Positions 1 through 12,795 of a DNA stretch of 64,000 nucleotides are shown one piece after another (position 1 is the first letter of the stretch; the number at the start of each line of letters is the position of its first letter). Source of the stretch: Chlorops oryzae (taxonomy: Eukaryota > Arthropoda > Insecta > Diptera > Chloropidae); the NCBI GenBank assembly GCA_020466095.1, contig CM035808.1, positions 6,326,633-6,390,632 of the forward strand, written 5' to 3'. The notes under the pieces are model-generated. The model saw only the letters and a list, made by a program, of their open reading frames with translations. It did no database searches and was not told where the DNA came from. A program made the translations under genes and the position numbers.

Positions 1-1292
1 TGGAATTTTCCAGGAATTTTCTCCATGGGAATTTTCTTTAGCATCTGAGGAACCATTTAGAAAAAAAAATTTTCAAAAACCCTGTAGGAAATGTCATTTT
101 GAGACAGTTAAACCTAAAAAAGAAACTTTATTCAAAAACATATAACGGCTTTATTTTCCCGCCAAAATGAAAATTCCAAAAAAACTTCAAAAAATAACAA
201 AAAAACCAAAATTTTCAAAACCCCAAAATTCCCAGTAGTTTCCGAGATATAAGCATTTGAAATTTTGGCATCCACCTTCTGTTTTTCCTGTTCGCCTAGT
301 GAATCAGACGAATTTTTTGGAATTGAAATCCGCATTTCTTTGGCATATGATTTCCTCGATAACTAAAGTCTTTTTTGAAACTTTTGGCGGTAAGTATGCA
401 TTCTTGTGATCCTCCATCACACTTTGCAATGAATAAAATTTTTAATATTTCCACGGGTAAGGAAAATGCAAAAAGTGCTTCAAATAGGGGAAAGCGTGGA
501 ATTTTCCAGGAATTTTCTCCATGGGAATTTTCTTAGCATCTGGGAACCATTTAGAAAAAAAAAATTTTCAAAAACCCTGTAGGAAATGTCATTTTGAGAC
601 AGTTAAACCTGAAAAAAAACTTTATTCAAAAACATATAACGGCTTTATTTTCCCGCCAAAATGAAAATTCCAAAATAACTTCAAAAAATAACAAAAAATA
701 CCCAAATTTTCAAAACCCCAAAATTCCCAGTAGTTTCCGAGAATATAAGCATTTGAAATTTTGGCATCCACCTTCTGTTTTTCCTGTTCGACTAGTAAAT
801 CAGACGAATTGTTGTTGGAATTGCAAATCCGCATTTCTTTGGCATATGATTTCCTCGATAACTATGAAGTCTTGGGTTTTGAAACTTTGGCGGTAAGTAT
901 GCATTCTTGTGATCCTCCATCACACTTTGCAATGAATAAATTTTTGGAATATTTCCATTTGGGTAAGGAAAATGCAAAAAGTGCGTTCAAATGTTTAGGG
1001 GGAAAGCGTGGAATTTTCCAGGAATTTTTCTCCATGGATTTTACTTTAGCATCTGCGGAAACCATTTAGAAAAAAAAAATTTCAAAAACCCTGTAGGAAA
1101 TGTCATTTTGAGACAGTTAAACCTGAAAAAGAACTTTATTAAAACATATAACGGTTTATTTTCCCGCAAAATGAAAAATCCGAAAAAACTTCAAACACAA
1201 TGGAAAAAATTAACCGGAAAATTTTCAAAACCCAAAATTCCCAGTAGTTTCGAGATATAAGCATTTTGCAAATTTTCGGCTATCCACCTTCT
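1..1292 (-). repeat. Satellite array, reversed block (about 2.6 monomers)
   Basis: Two full monomers and one partial monomer of the window's main satellite are present in the opposite orientation to the rest of the array. The landmark GAATTTTCCAGGAATTTTC recurs at about 2, 501 and 1012, a spacing near 500 bp. The first unit is close to the majority sequence. The second and third carry scattered one- to several-base insertions. The block runs off the left window edge. Open frames of 60-100 codons are present, but they only reflect the monomer and recur in every copy. Confidence 0.93.
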
Positions 1293-1330
1293 GGAATTTA
1301 AAATTTTTTCTATTGCATCAACGTTTTGTT
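1293..1330. other. Inversion junction within the satellite array
   Basis: Orientation switches here. Left of the segment the monomer reads in reverse, ending near the part equivalent to CATCCACCTTCTG. Right of it the same monomer reads forward, starting near the GGAGGATCACAAGAATGC landmark. The segment itself aligns to neither orientation, and both flanks are unusually diverged. This could be a real inversion or a fold-back assembly join. Confidence 0.75.
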
Positions 1331-4300
1331 GTTGGAGGATATAAGAATGCATTCTTATGGCCAATATGTTTTCATAATAAAGACTTTAGTTATCGAGGAA
1401 ATCATATGCGTAAGTATGATGCTTGTGATTTCAATTGCCAATAAAATTCGTCTGATTTACTAGGCGAACAGGAAAAATGCAGAAGGTGGATGCCAAAATT
1501 GTCAAATGCTTATTTTCTCGGAAACTACTGGGAATTTTTTTGTGGGTTTTGAAAATTTTTGGTTGTTTTTGCTTATTTTTTGAAAGTTTTTTTGGATTTT
1601 CATTTTGGCGGGAAAATAAAGCCGTTATATGTTTTTGAATAAAGTTTCTTTTTTCAGGTTTAACTGTCTCGAAAATTGATAGTTTCCGTACAGGTTTTTG
1701 AAATTTTTGTTTTGTTTTAAATGGTTGCCTCAGATGCTAAAGACAATTCCATTGGATGAAATGATTTCTTTGGATATATTCCACGTCTATTCCCCCTTAT
1801 TTGAAGCACTTTGCGGTGTTGCATTCTTGTGTCCTTACCCGTTGAAATGATTAAAATTTTATTCATTGCAAAGTGTGATGGAGGATGCACAAGAATGCAT
1901 TACTTACCGGAAAGCGTGGTTTCAAAAAAGACTTTAGTTATCGAGGAAATCATATGCTTAGAAATGCGGATTTCAATTCCAAAAAAAATTCGTCTGATTT
2001 ACTAGGCGAACAGGAAAAACGTAAGTGTGGATGCCAAAATTTCAAATGCTTATATCTCGGAAACTACTGGGAATTTTGGGGTTTTGAAAATTTTGGTTTT
2101 TTTGTTATTTTTTGAAGTTTTTTTGGAATTTTCATTTTGGCGGAAAATAAAGCCGTTATATGTTTTTGAATAAAGTTTCTTTTTAGGTTTAACTGTCTCA
2201 AAATGACATTTCCTACAGGTTTTTTGAAAATTTTTTTTTTCTAAATGGTTCCTCAGATGCTAAAGAAAATTCCCATGGAGAAAATTCCTGGAAAATTCCA
2301 CGCTTTCCCCCTATTTGAATGCACTTTTTGCATTTTCCTTACCCGTGGAAATATTAAAATTTTATTCATTGCAAAGTGTGATGGAGGATTCACAAGAATG
2401 CATACTTACCGCCAAAGTTTCAAAAAAGACTTTAGTTATCGAGGAAATCATATGCCAAAGAAATGCGGATTTCAATTCCAAAAAATTCGTCTGATTTACT
2501 AGGCGAACAGGAAAAACAGAAGGTGGATGCCAAAATTTCAAATGCTTATATCTCGGAAACTACTGGGAATTTTGGGGTTTTGAAAATTTTGGTTTTTTTG
2601 TTATATTTTGAAGTTTTTTTTTGGAATTTTCATTTTGGCGGGAAAATAAAGCCGTTATATGTTTTTGAATAAAGTTTTCTTTTTCAGGTTTTAACTGTCT
2701 CAAAATGTCATTTCCTACAGGGTTTTTGAAAATTTTTTTGTTTCTAAATGGTTCCTGCAGATGCTATAAGAAAATTCCATGTGAGAAAAGTTCTGTGAAA
2801 ATTCCAGTTTTCCCCCTATTTGAAGCCTTTTTGCATTTTCTTACCCGTGGAAATATTGAAAAATTAATTCATTGCAAAGTGTGATGGGTGATAAAGAATG
2901 CATACTTCCGTAAGTTTCGAAAAAGATCTTTAGTTTCGAGGAATGTTATCATATCAAAGATAATGCTGATTTTCTCATTATTCAATAAAAATTCGTCTTT
3001 TCTACTAGCGATACAAAATACAAAGGTGATGCCAAAATTTCAAATGCTATATCTCGATTAACATCACATGGGATATTTTAGAAGTTTTGAAAATTTTGGA
3101 TTTTTTTGTTCTTTTAGAACGTTTTTTTGGAATTATTCAGTTTTCCGGGAACATATTAGCTCGTTATATGTTTTCGAATAAAGTTTTTTTTTAGGTTTAT
3201 CTGTCTCAAAATGACATTTCTAAGGTTTTTAGAAAATTTTGTTTTCTAACAGTTGGTTGAGATGCTAAAGAATTCACATGGAGAAAAGTTCTGGAAAATT
3301 CCAAGCTATTCCCCTATTTGAATGAATTTTTCATTTTCAATTAACCTGTAGGAAATATTAAAATTTATTCTGCAAAAGTGTATAGGATCAAAGAATGCAT
3401 ATTCGCCATGAAGTTAACCTGAAAAGACTTTAGTTTCGATATCATATGAAGATTATTTCCCCCGGATTTATATTCCCAAAAATATCAGTTCTTAATTAAT
3501 CGAACAGAGAAAAATTCAAAGTTGTGGATCAAAATCTTGCAAATTCTAGTATTTCTCGAGAAACTAATGGGAATTTTCATGCTATTTTGAAAATTTTGGT
3601 TTTATTGTTAGGTTTTTGAGTTTTTTTGGAATTTTCATTTTGGCGGGAAAATAAAGCCGTTATATGTTTTTGAATAAAGTTTCTTTTTAGGTTTAACTGT
3701 CTCAAAATGACATGTTCCTACAGGGTCTTTTGCAAGAATTTTTTTTTTCTAAATGGTTCTCAGATGCTAAAGAAAATTCCCAATGGAGAAAATTCCTGGA
3801 AAATTCCACGCTTTTCCCCCTATTGAAGCACTTTTTGCATTTTCCTTACTCCGTGAAATATTAAAATTTTATTCATTGCAAAAGTGTGATGGAGGATCAC
3901 AAGAATGCATACTTACCGCCAAGTTTCAAAAAAGACTTTAGTTATCGAGGAAATTCATATGCCAAGAAATCGGATTTCAATTCCAAAAAATTCGTCTGAT
4001 TTACTAGGCGAACAGGAAATAACAGAAGGTGGATGCCAAAATTTCAAATGCTTAATAATACTCGGAAACTAACTGGAAATTTTGGTTTTGATTAAATTTT
4101 GGTTTCTTTGTTATTTCTTTGAAGTTTTTTTGAGAATTTTCATTTTGGCGGGAAAATGAAAGCCGTTATATGTTTTGAGATATAGTTTCTTATATTCAGG
4201 TTTAACTGTCTCAAGAATGACATTTCCTTTACAGGGTCTTTTGATAAATTTTATTTTTTCTAAATGGATTCTCAGATGCTAAAAAATTCCCATGTGAGAA

Positions 4301-7300
4301 AAGTTCCGTAGAAAATTCCAGCGTTTCCCCTATTTGAAGCACTTTTTGCATTTTCCTTACCCGTGGAAATATTAAAATTTTATCATTGCAAAATGGACGG
4401 TCAAAGAATGCATACTTACCGCAAAAGTTTCAAAAGACTTTATTATCAAAACATATCAAAGAAATGGATTTCAATCAAAAATTCGTCTCGATTACTAGGC
4501 GTAACAGAAAATAACTCAAAGGTGGTGACCAAAATTCAAATGCCGTTATACGTTTCGGAAACTACTGGAATTTTGCGGGTTTTGAAAATTTTGGTTTTTT
4601 TTCGTATTTTGAAGTTTTCGGAATTTTCATTGGAAAATAAAGCCGTTTATATGTTTTGATGAATAAAGTTTCTTTTTCAGGTAACTGTCTCAATGACTCC
4701 TACAGTGGTTTTTGAAAATTATATTTCAAAGGATTCAATGCTAAAGAAAATTCCCATGGAGAAAATTCCTGGAAAATTCATTTCCCCCTATTTGAAAACT
4801 TTTTGCATTTTCCTTACCCGTGGAAATATTAAAATTTTATTCATTGCAAAGTGTGATGGAGGATCACAAGAATGCATACTTACCGCCAAAGTTTCAAAAA
4901 AGACTTTAGTTATCGAGGAAATCATATGCCAAAGAAATGCGGATTTCAATTCCAAAAAATTCGTCTGATTTACTAGGCGAACAGGAAAAACAGAAGGTGG
5001 ATGCCAAAATTTCAAATGCTTATATCTCGGAAACTACTGGGAATTTTGGGTTTTGAAAATTTTGGTTTTTTTGTTATTTTTTGAAGTTTTTTGAATTTTC
5101 ATTTTGGCGGGAAAATAAAGCCGTTATATGTTTTTGAATAAAGTTTCTTTTTCAGGTTTAACTGTCTCAAAATGACATTTCCTACAGGGTTTTGAAAATT
5201 TTTTTTTTTCTAAATGGTTCCCAGATGCTAAAGAAAATTCCCATGGAGAAAATTCCTGGAAAATTCCACGCTTTCCCCCTATTTGAAGCACTTTTTGCAT
5301 TTTCCTTACCCGTGGAAATATTAAAATTTTATTCATTGCAAAGTGTGATGGAGGATCACAAGAATGCATACTTACCGCCAAGTTTCAAAAAAGACTTTAG
5401 TTATCGAGGAAATCATATGCCAAAGAAATGCGGATTTCAATTCCAAAAAATTCGTCTGATTACTAGGCGAACAGGAAAAACAGAAGGTGGATGCCAAAAT
5501 TTCAAATGCTTATATCTCGGAAACTACTGGGAATTTTGGGTTTTGAAAATTTTGGTTTTTTTTTGTATTTTTTGAAGTTTTTTTGGAATTTTCATTTTGG
5601 CGGGAAAATAAAGCCGTTATATGTTTTTGAATAAAGTTTTCTTTTTCAGGTTTAACTGTCTCAAAATGACATTTCCTACAGGGTTTTTGAAAATTTTTTT
5701 TTTCTAAATGGTTCCCAGATGCTAAAGAAAATTCCCATGGAGAAAATTCCTGGAAAATTCCACGCTTTCCCCCATTTGAAGCACTTTTTGCATTTTCCTT
5801 ACCCGTGGAAATATTAAAATTTTATTCATTGCAAAGTGTGATGGAGGATCACAAGAATGCATACTTACCGCCGAAGTTTCAAAAAAGACTTTAGTTATCG
5901 AGGAAATCATATGCCAAAGAAATGCGGATTTCAATTCCAAAAAATTCGTCTGATTTACTAGGCGAACAGGAAAAACAGAAGGTGGATGCCAAAATTTCAA
6001 ATGCTTATATCTCGGAAACTACTGGGAATTTTGGGGTTTTGAAAATTTTGGTTTTTTTGTTATTTTTTGAAGTTTTTTTGGAATTTTTATTTTGGCGGGA
6101 AAATAAAGCCGTTATATGTTTTTGAATAAAGTTTCTTTTTCAGGTTTAACTGTCTCAAAATGACATTTCCTACAGGGTTTTTGAAAATTTTTTTTTTCTA
6201 AATGGTTCCCAGATGCTAAAGAAAATTCCCATGGAGAAAATTCCTGGAAAATTCCACGCTTTCCCCTATTTGAAGCACTTTTTGCATTTTCCTTACCCGT
6301 GGAAATATTAAAATTTTATTCATTGCAAAGTGTGATGGAGGATCACAAGAATGCATACTTACCGCCAAAGTTTCAAAAAAGACTTTAGTTATCGAGGAAA
6401 TCATATGCCAAAGAAATGCGGATTTCAATTCCAAAAAATTCGTCTGATTTACTAGGCGAACAGGAAAAACAGAAGGTGGATGCCAAAATTTCAAATGCTT
6501 ATATCTCGGAAACTACTGGGAATTTTGGGGTTTTGAAAATTTTGGTTTTTTTTGTTATTTTTTGAAGTTTTTTTGGAATTTTCATTTTGGCGGGAAAATA
6601 AAGCCGTTATATGTTTTTGAATAAAGTTTCTTTTTCAGGTTTAACTGTCTCAAAATGACATTTCCTACAGGGTTTTTGAAAATTTTTTTTTTCTAAATGG
6701 TTCCACAGATGCTAAAGAAAATTCCCATGGAGAAAATTCCTGGAAAATTCCACGCTTTCCCCCTATTTGAAGCACTTTTTGCATTTTCCTTACCCGTGGA
6801 AATATTAAAATTTTATTCATTGCAAAGTGTGATGGAGGATCACAAGAATGCATACTTACCGCCAAAGTTTCAAAAAAGACTTTAGTTATCGAGGAAATCA
6901 TATGCCAAAGAAATGCGGATTTCAATTCCAAAAAATTCGTCTGATTTACTAGGCGAACAGGAAAAACAGAAGGTGGATGCCAAAATTTCAAATGCTTATA
7001 TCTCGGAAACTACTGGGAATTTTGGGGTTTTGAAAATTTTGGTTTTTTTGTTATTTTTTGAAGTTTTTTGGAATTTTCATTTTGGCGGGAAAATAAAGCC
7101 GTTATATGTTTTTGAATAAAGTTTCTTTTTCAGGTTTAACTGTCTCAAAATGACATTTCCTACAGGGTTTTTGAAAATTTTTTTTTTCTAAATGGTTCCT
7201 CAGATGCTAAAGAAAATTCCCATGGAGAAAATTCCTGGAAAATTCCACGCTTTCCCCCTATTTGAAGCACTTTTTGCATTTTCCTTACCCGTGGAAATAT

Positions 7301-9420
7301 TAAAATTTTATTCATTGCAAAGTGTGATGGAGGATCACAAGAATGCATACTTACCGCCGAAGTTTCAAAAAAGACTTTAGTTATCGAGGAAATCATATGC
7401 CAAAGAAATGCGGATTTCAATTCCAAAAAATTCGTCTGATTTACTAGGCGAACAGGAAAAACAGAAGGTGGATGCCAAAATTTCAAATGCTTATATCTCG
7501 GAAACTACTGGGAATTTTGGGGTTTTGAAAATTTTGGTTTTTTTGTTATTTTTTGAAGTTTTTTTGGAATTTTCATTTTGGCGGGAAAATAAAGCCGTTA
7601 TATGTTTTTGAATAAAGTTTCTTTTTCAGGTTTAACTGTCTCAAAATGACATTTCCTACAGGGTTTTTGAAAATTTTTTTTTTCTAAATGGTTCCTCAGA
7701 TGCTAAAGAAAATTCCCATGGAGAAAATTCCTGGAAAATTCCACGCTTTCCCCCTATTTGAAGCCTTTTTGCATTTTCCTTACCCGTGGAAATATTAAAA
7801 TTTTATTCATTGCAAATGTGATGGAGGATCACAAGAATGCATACTTACCGCCGAAGTTTCAAAAAAGACTTTAGTTATCGAGGAAATCATATGCCAAAGA
7901 AATGCGGATTTCAATTCCAAAAAATTCGTCTGATTTACTAGGCGAACAGAAAAACAGAAGGTGGATGCCAAAATTTCAAATGCTTATATCTCGGAAACTA
8001 CTGGAATTTGGGGTTTTTGAAAATTTTTGGTTTTTTTTTATTTTTTGAAGTTTTTTTGGAATTTTCATTTTGGCGGAAAATAAAGCCGTTATATGTTTTT
8101 GAATAAAGTTTCTTTTTCAGGTTTAACTGTCTCAAAATGACATTTCCTACAGGGTTTTTGAAAATTTTTTTTTTCTAAATGGTTCCTCAGATGCTAAAGA
8201 AAATTCCCATGGAGAAAATTCCTGGAAAATTCCACGCTTTCCCCCTATTTGAAGCTTTTTGCATTTTCCTTACCCGTGGAAATATTAAAATTTTATTCAT
8301 TGCAAAGTGTGATGGAGGATCACAAGAATGCATACTTACCGCCGAAAGTTTCAAAAAAGACTTTAGTTATCGAGGAAATCATATGCCAAAGAAATGCGGA
8401 TTTCAATTCCAAAAAATTCGTCTGATTACTAGGCGAAAGGAAAAACAGAAGGTGGATGCCAAAATTTAAATGCTTATATCTCGGAAACTACTGGGAATTT
8501 TGGGGTTTTGAAAATTTTGGTTTTTTTTGTTATTTTTTGAAGTTTTTTTGGATTTTCATTTTGGCGGGAAAATAAAGCCGTTATATGTTTTTGAATAAAG
8601 TTTCTTTTTAGGTTTAACTGTCTCAAAATGACATTTCCTACAGGTTTTGAAAATTTTTTTTTTCTAAATGGTTCCCAGATGCTAAAGAAAATTCCCATGG
8701 AGAAAATTCCTGGAAAATTCCACGCTTTCCCCTATTTGAAGCACTTTTGCATTTTCCTTACCGTGGAAATATTAAATTTTATTCATTGCAAAGTGTGATG
8801 GAGGATCCAAGAATGCATACTTACCGCCAAGTTTCAAAAAAGACTTTAGTTATCGAGGAAATCATATGCCAAAGAAATGCGGATTTCAATTCCAAAAAAT
8901 TCGTCTGATTTACTAGGCGAACAGGAAAAACAGAAGGTGGATGCCAAAATTTCAAATGCTTATATCTCGGAAACTACTGGGAATTTTGGGGTTTTGAAAA
9001 TTTTGGTTTTTTTTGTTATTTTTTGAAGTTTTTTTTGGAATTTTCATTTTGGCGGGAAAATAAAGCCGTTATATGTTTTTGAATAAGTTTCTTTTTCAGG
9101 TTTAACTGTCTCAAAATGACATTTCCTACAGGGTTTTTGAAAATTTTTTTTTCTAAATGGTTCCAGATGCTAAAGAAAATTCCATGGAAAAATTCTGAAA
9201 ATTATTTCCCCTATTTGAAGCACTTTTGCATTTTCTTACCGTGGAAATATTAAATTTTTCATTGCAAAATGGAATGGAGGATACAAGAATGCATACTTAC
9301 CGCCAAGTTTCAAAAAGCTTTTTTGAGGAAATCTATTCAAAGAAATATTTAAATTCAAAAAATTCTTGATTTACTACAAAGGAAAAAACAGAAGGTGGAT
9401 GCCAAAATTTCAAATTTTAA
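1331..9420 (+). repeat. Satellite array, forward block (about 16 monomers of about 495 bp)
   Basis: A head-to-tail AT-rich satellite. The landmark CATGGAGAAAATTCCTGG or a close variant recurs at about 2273, 4755, 5240, 5737, 6228, 6722, 7218, 7715, 8207 and 8697, a period of 485-497 bp. Copies between about 4750 and 9100 are almost identical, differing mostly in homopolymer length, which indicates recent homogenisation. The units at 1331-1870 and 2750-4720 are heavily diverged by indels. Some copies keep 85-108 codon frames on either strand (for example minus 6665-6991 and 7160-7486). These are in different frames in different copies and have no start context or domain, so I read them as by-products of the sequence. 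Confidence 0.95.
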
Positions 9421-9690
9421 TCTCGGAAAACTATAATATATTTTTCGTATTAATATAATAAGTTTTTTTGATATATAGTGAAATTTCCCCCCGGATTTTT
9501 GTCCCACGGTCAGTTTCTTAATATCCCGAAGGAAATTCATGCGGAGTAAATTCCTTGTAAATTCTATATTTTTTCTTAATATGACATTCCCCCATTATTA
9601 ATTTACTTATTGAAGGTTTAAGTGAGGTCTCTTGAACGCTCTAACCATTTAGTCAGTATATATCGATATGTTCCTAAAAAGTTTTTTGAT
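9180..9690. repeat. Degenerate right edge of the satellite
   Basis: From about 9180 the last monomer loses bases and similarity. By 9420 only short fragments such as AAACAGAAGGTGGATGCC have been seen, and 9420-9690 is AT-rich sequence without a clear monomer match. Gradual decay is normal for the edge of a satellite array, where exchange no longer homogenises copies. Confidence 0.6.
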
Positions 9691-9703
9691 GTCTCTTTGG
9701 CAG

Positions 9704-9860
9704 GTCGCGACCGGTCGTTGCAACGATTGGCTGGAAGGCAAGTTGGGTTAGGCACAGGAAAGCAAGTGGAACAGAAGAACGTTACTTTTCCGACTCTGAG
9801 GACTATGATCGAACTTATCTCCAACAATACTACAGCAATAAGTTTTCAAATAATTTTTAA
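9704..9860 (+). CDS. Candidate terminal coding exon, product unknown
   Basis: After the pyrimidine-rich acceptor TGTCTCTTTGGCAG (ending at 9703), a frame beginning at 9705 runs for 51 codons to a TAA at 9858-9860. It has protein-like composition: a basic part with HRKASG (a possible basophilic kinase site), then an acidic and tyrosine-rich tail containing ERYFSDSEDYDR and LQQYYSNKF. A poly(A) signal AATAAA overlaps the stop. GC content is visibly higher than in the flanks. The first base (9704) would complete a codon from an upstream exon, which must lie within or beyond the satellite. A competing 80-codon ATG frame at 9622-9864 looks less protein-like. I do not recognise the family. It could also be a relic. 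Confidence 0.5.
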
Positions 9861-9865
9861 ATAAA
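9860..9865 (+). terminator. Poly(A) signal AATAAA overlapping a stop codon
   Basis: The hexamer AATAAA starts on the last base of the TAA stop of the candidate terminal exon. If the exon is real, the 3' UTR is very short. Confidence 0.45.
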
Positions 9866-10501
9866 GATTTTTAAATGTTCATTTCACTTTTTGTACTTAG
9901 GATTGGTCAATGTAATTGATTATTTTACGGATTTTCATATAATATATATACATATACAAAATTTCCTTAATAAATAACAAGAAAGAATAAAGGAAATATA
10001 ATTTTTTGCATTCGAAATTTTTGCATTTTTATTCTTGGTTTGAAGATCTTCTTTGGAACAAAATGAATGCGATTTGATTGCGAGTTATTTTCCTTATATC
10101 CAGATTCTACAAGAAACCTCCTTTTGAGGATGATCTTTTCGATAAAAAATAAAAAAAAAATGGAATTTAATTAACAAAATCGCCATGAGGTCTGTAGGGA
10201 GTTCCGTAATAAGAAATATTAAGGGGGTCTTCTCATTCAAAACCCGTTTTTTGGACCCTTTTTAAAAAAATTCTTATTTGAAAACGCAAAGAATAATTGA
10301 AAACTTTTTTTATTTATTGTATTACAAAAGGTTCAAAGTAAATAAAAAAAATTTTTTGCCTCGATACGTGGGCTGTTCAAAAAGTAATGAGACTTCAAAG
10401 TTGGTGGTGAAAAAAAAGGTGCCGTCACGGCGGCCACGATTCCGGGTCTCCGGAGCGTCCGAAATGGAAAAAAAAAACGGGTTTATAATCAGTATAGATG
10501 T
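9866..10501. other. Non-coding AT-rich stretch
   Basis: I see no gene. The stretch GGGCTGTTCAAAAAGTAATG near 10370 resembles the terminal repeat of mariner-type elements, but no partner terminus or transposase was found. Confidence 0.4.
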
Positions 10502-10665
10502 AATTCTCGGGTGAACCTCAAGCTTAATTTTGTGATTTTTTTTGACAAAATGGCGGCCATTCAAAAAAAAAAATTTCAATTTCGGGCTTTTTTTTTGTAG
10601 TTTAGTGTAAAAAAAAAAATAGTAAAAAATTTTTTTAAATTATGGTCGAGGTTCACCCGAGAATG
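10502..10665. repeat. Small foldback (inverted repeat around a poly-A/T core)
   Basis: AATTCTCGGGTGAACCTC at 10502-10519 is the reverse complement of GAGGTTCACCCGAGAAT at about 10649-10665. The roughly 130-bp loop is rich in A and T runs. Sequence to the right (to about 10800, including GATAAACGCGTTTAAAGTTT) has the look of a dispersed repeat, but this is a weak impression. Confidence 0.6.
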
Positions 10666-12795
10666 GTGACAATTCTGCGTCGATTCCACTTTGTTTCATG
10701 AAAATCGGTTCAGTTGAACTGGAGATATCATGGCCGCCAGTTCGAAAAACGTGGTTTCGAGATAAACGCGTTTAAAGTTTGAAGCAACGCAAAAATTACT
10801 CGTTTTAGCGCAGATCTTGCTCGACAAAGAAGGCTATATCCTCTAAATTATTTCGAATTTCCAAAAATCCTTTTAGGGGCATATTCACAACTACCCAAGC
10901 TATAAATAAATGCAAAAAAAAAAAAAAGTCGAAAAAAAAGTTGCTCAATGAGAAGTCTCAGGCAAAATTTCTAAGCGATTCAGGGCCTCATTTAAGAAAA
11001 ATTGACACGTGCCACCAACCTCCGCACCACTAGTTACAATCACTCTATTTTTTTGGATTTTTGATTCAATAAGCTAAAAAAGAATTTTTTTTTTAAATAC
11101 CGTTGCATACTTTCAGGAATAAATGGGGCCGAATTAGAATGTTGACATGCATTTATTTAAACTCATTTGTGATTTTTGTTCCCATGATAACTTCTCGTTC
11201 ATATCAGAGGACCCAAAAAATGCAAGTCCTTTTGAAGCTAGAAATTTCAAATAATTTTCTTTAACGATTTTTCTTTATACAGAAAAAAATATAAAATCCA
11301 CCTGTGGTTTGTTTCCAAAGAGAAGAAAAATTCGAGAATTTTTTTTTAAACGAAAATATATTCGGAATTTTCGCAATCATCCTTCCCTCCCTTCATATGC
11401 GGAATACCCTGCTTTATGCATTTTTAATACTATATTAAGATAAAATGCCAAGTCCGTTCATTCGGACCACCCCAACTACAGAGCCAAAAGCGAACTCTTT
11501 TGTCACATTTCGTTTCATGAGCCTTCTGAATTACGCTCAATGTCAAAACATCGATAAAAACCGATAAAATATTACATTATGATGTCATCGGAAATATCGT
11601 GAAAAAAATGCCATTTTAGTAGTTAAATTTGTTACTTAAAAATTCTCTGCTAAATTGAAGTTATTAAGCTATTTGCCGTGAGCGAATTTAAAATGAAATA
11701 AAATATAAAAAATTACCATGTAGGAATTCGCGGCGGATCAGGTCTATTTTCACCAAAAATTGATTTCGACTTGATAAAAGCAATAATTACTACACGCGCC
11801 CGATAAATTTCAATATAAATTCTTATCGACGAACAAATGAAATGACGATGCAAATATTTATGGCATTTATTGGCTGCAGTTTCGTTGTTTGGCTCTGCTC
11901 GATGCCATTTCGGCTTTTCAAATCGCCAGCACCAAAGTATCATTTTCCGGCCACGGTAAGAGCAGGCTGGCAGGCTGGCATAGGTGTTCGCGTGATGGGC
12001 GCCTTTTCGGTGCGCAAAACCGAAATGAATTCTCGTAATTATGTTAATAATTATTCATGCAAATGCGTAGATAGAAAGGCCTTTTTCATACGCATTTTCA
12101 TTCCCATTTCGCATTTTCCATTTTCGATTTCGTGTGTTTTCCCCCAATATGGATGCGGGTTCGTGCCTTAAGCAGAAGCGCACATTTTAGCGATTAATTA
12201 CTGGCGCTCTGACTTTTAATGCAATGCTGCATTATGCTGCCGCACGCACAGAGCGGCTCTATGCTTTATAGATAAGGAGCTTTCAAACAGTTTTTTTTTT
12301 TTTTTTTTTTTTTGCCAATAGCAACTTGTTCACTATCCATATTCCCATCTCTTCGAAGTCCTTTCGCATAGAACAACAAAGAATTGTTGAACAAAAGGAA
12401 TTTACTTTTAAATATCCAAATTTAAAAATTGCATTAATTTTTTTGTTTATTTAATTATTATACAAAAATAAATGCTTGAGTCAGACTCCCTACTACGATA
12501 GCGGATTGCCAACTTTTGCTGATTTATTAAAAACCTTTCGGCCGTGTAATAATTTCAGTCTTTATTAATTTCCACATATTTTTCTCTTTGGTTATTTTTA
12601 TTTATATAATATTAAAAAATAAATAAATAAAAATTTATTTTATTATTTTTGTTTCTTTTCTCCTTGTTTTTATTTTCGTTTTTCCATATCATGCATATCC
12701 AAGGAAACAATAGGAAATCGTGTAGAAAAAAAAACGACGGATCGCCATGACACAATCGATATAAAAATATTTCAAACTGAAATGGGATTATTTTT
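10666..12795. other. Gene-free non-coding DNA
   Basis: No convincing exon, RNA gene or mobile element was seen. It contains a poly-T run at about 12291-12313. The 109-codon plus-strand frame at 11842-12171 lacks recognisable motifs and I treat it as chance. Confidence 0.5.

Noticed and set aside
5192..9100. CRISPR array, because of regular direct repeats
   Set aside because: The repeats are contiguous monomers of about 495 bp without spacers, in eukaryotic DNA with introns.
1..9540. Many ORFs of 60-127 codons inside the satellite
   Set aside because: They recur once per monomer, on both strands and in different frames, change length with each homopolymer indel, and have no domain or start context.
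9622..9864. 80-codon ATG frame on the plus strand
   Set aside because: It overlaps the candidate terminal exon in another frame; the alternative frame after the acceptor at 9703 has more protein-like composition.
10360..10400. Mariner element
   Set aside because: Only one terminus-like sequence (GGGCTGTTCAAAAAGTAATG) is present, with no inverse end and no transposase frame.
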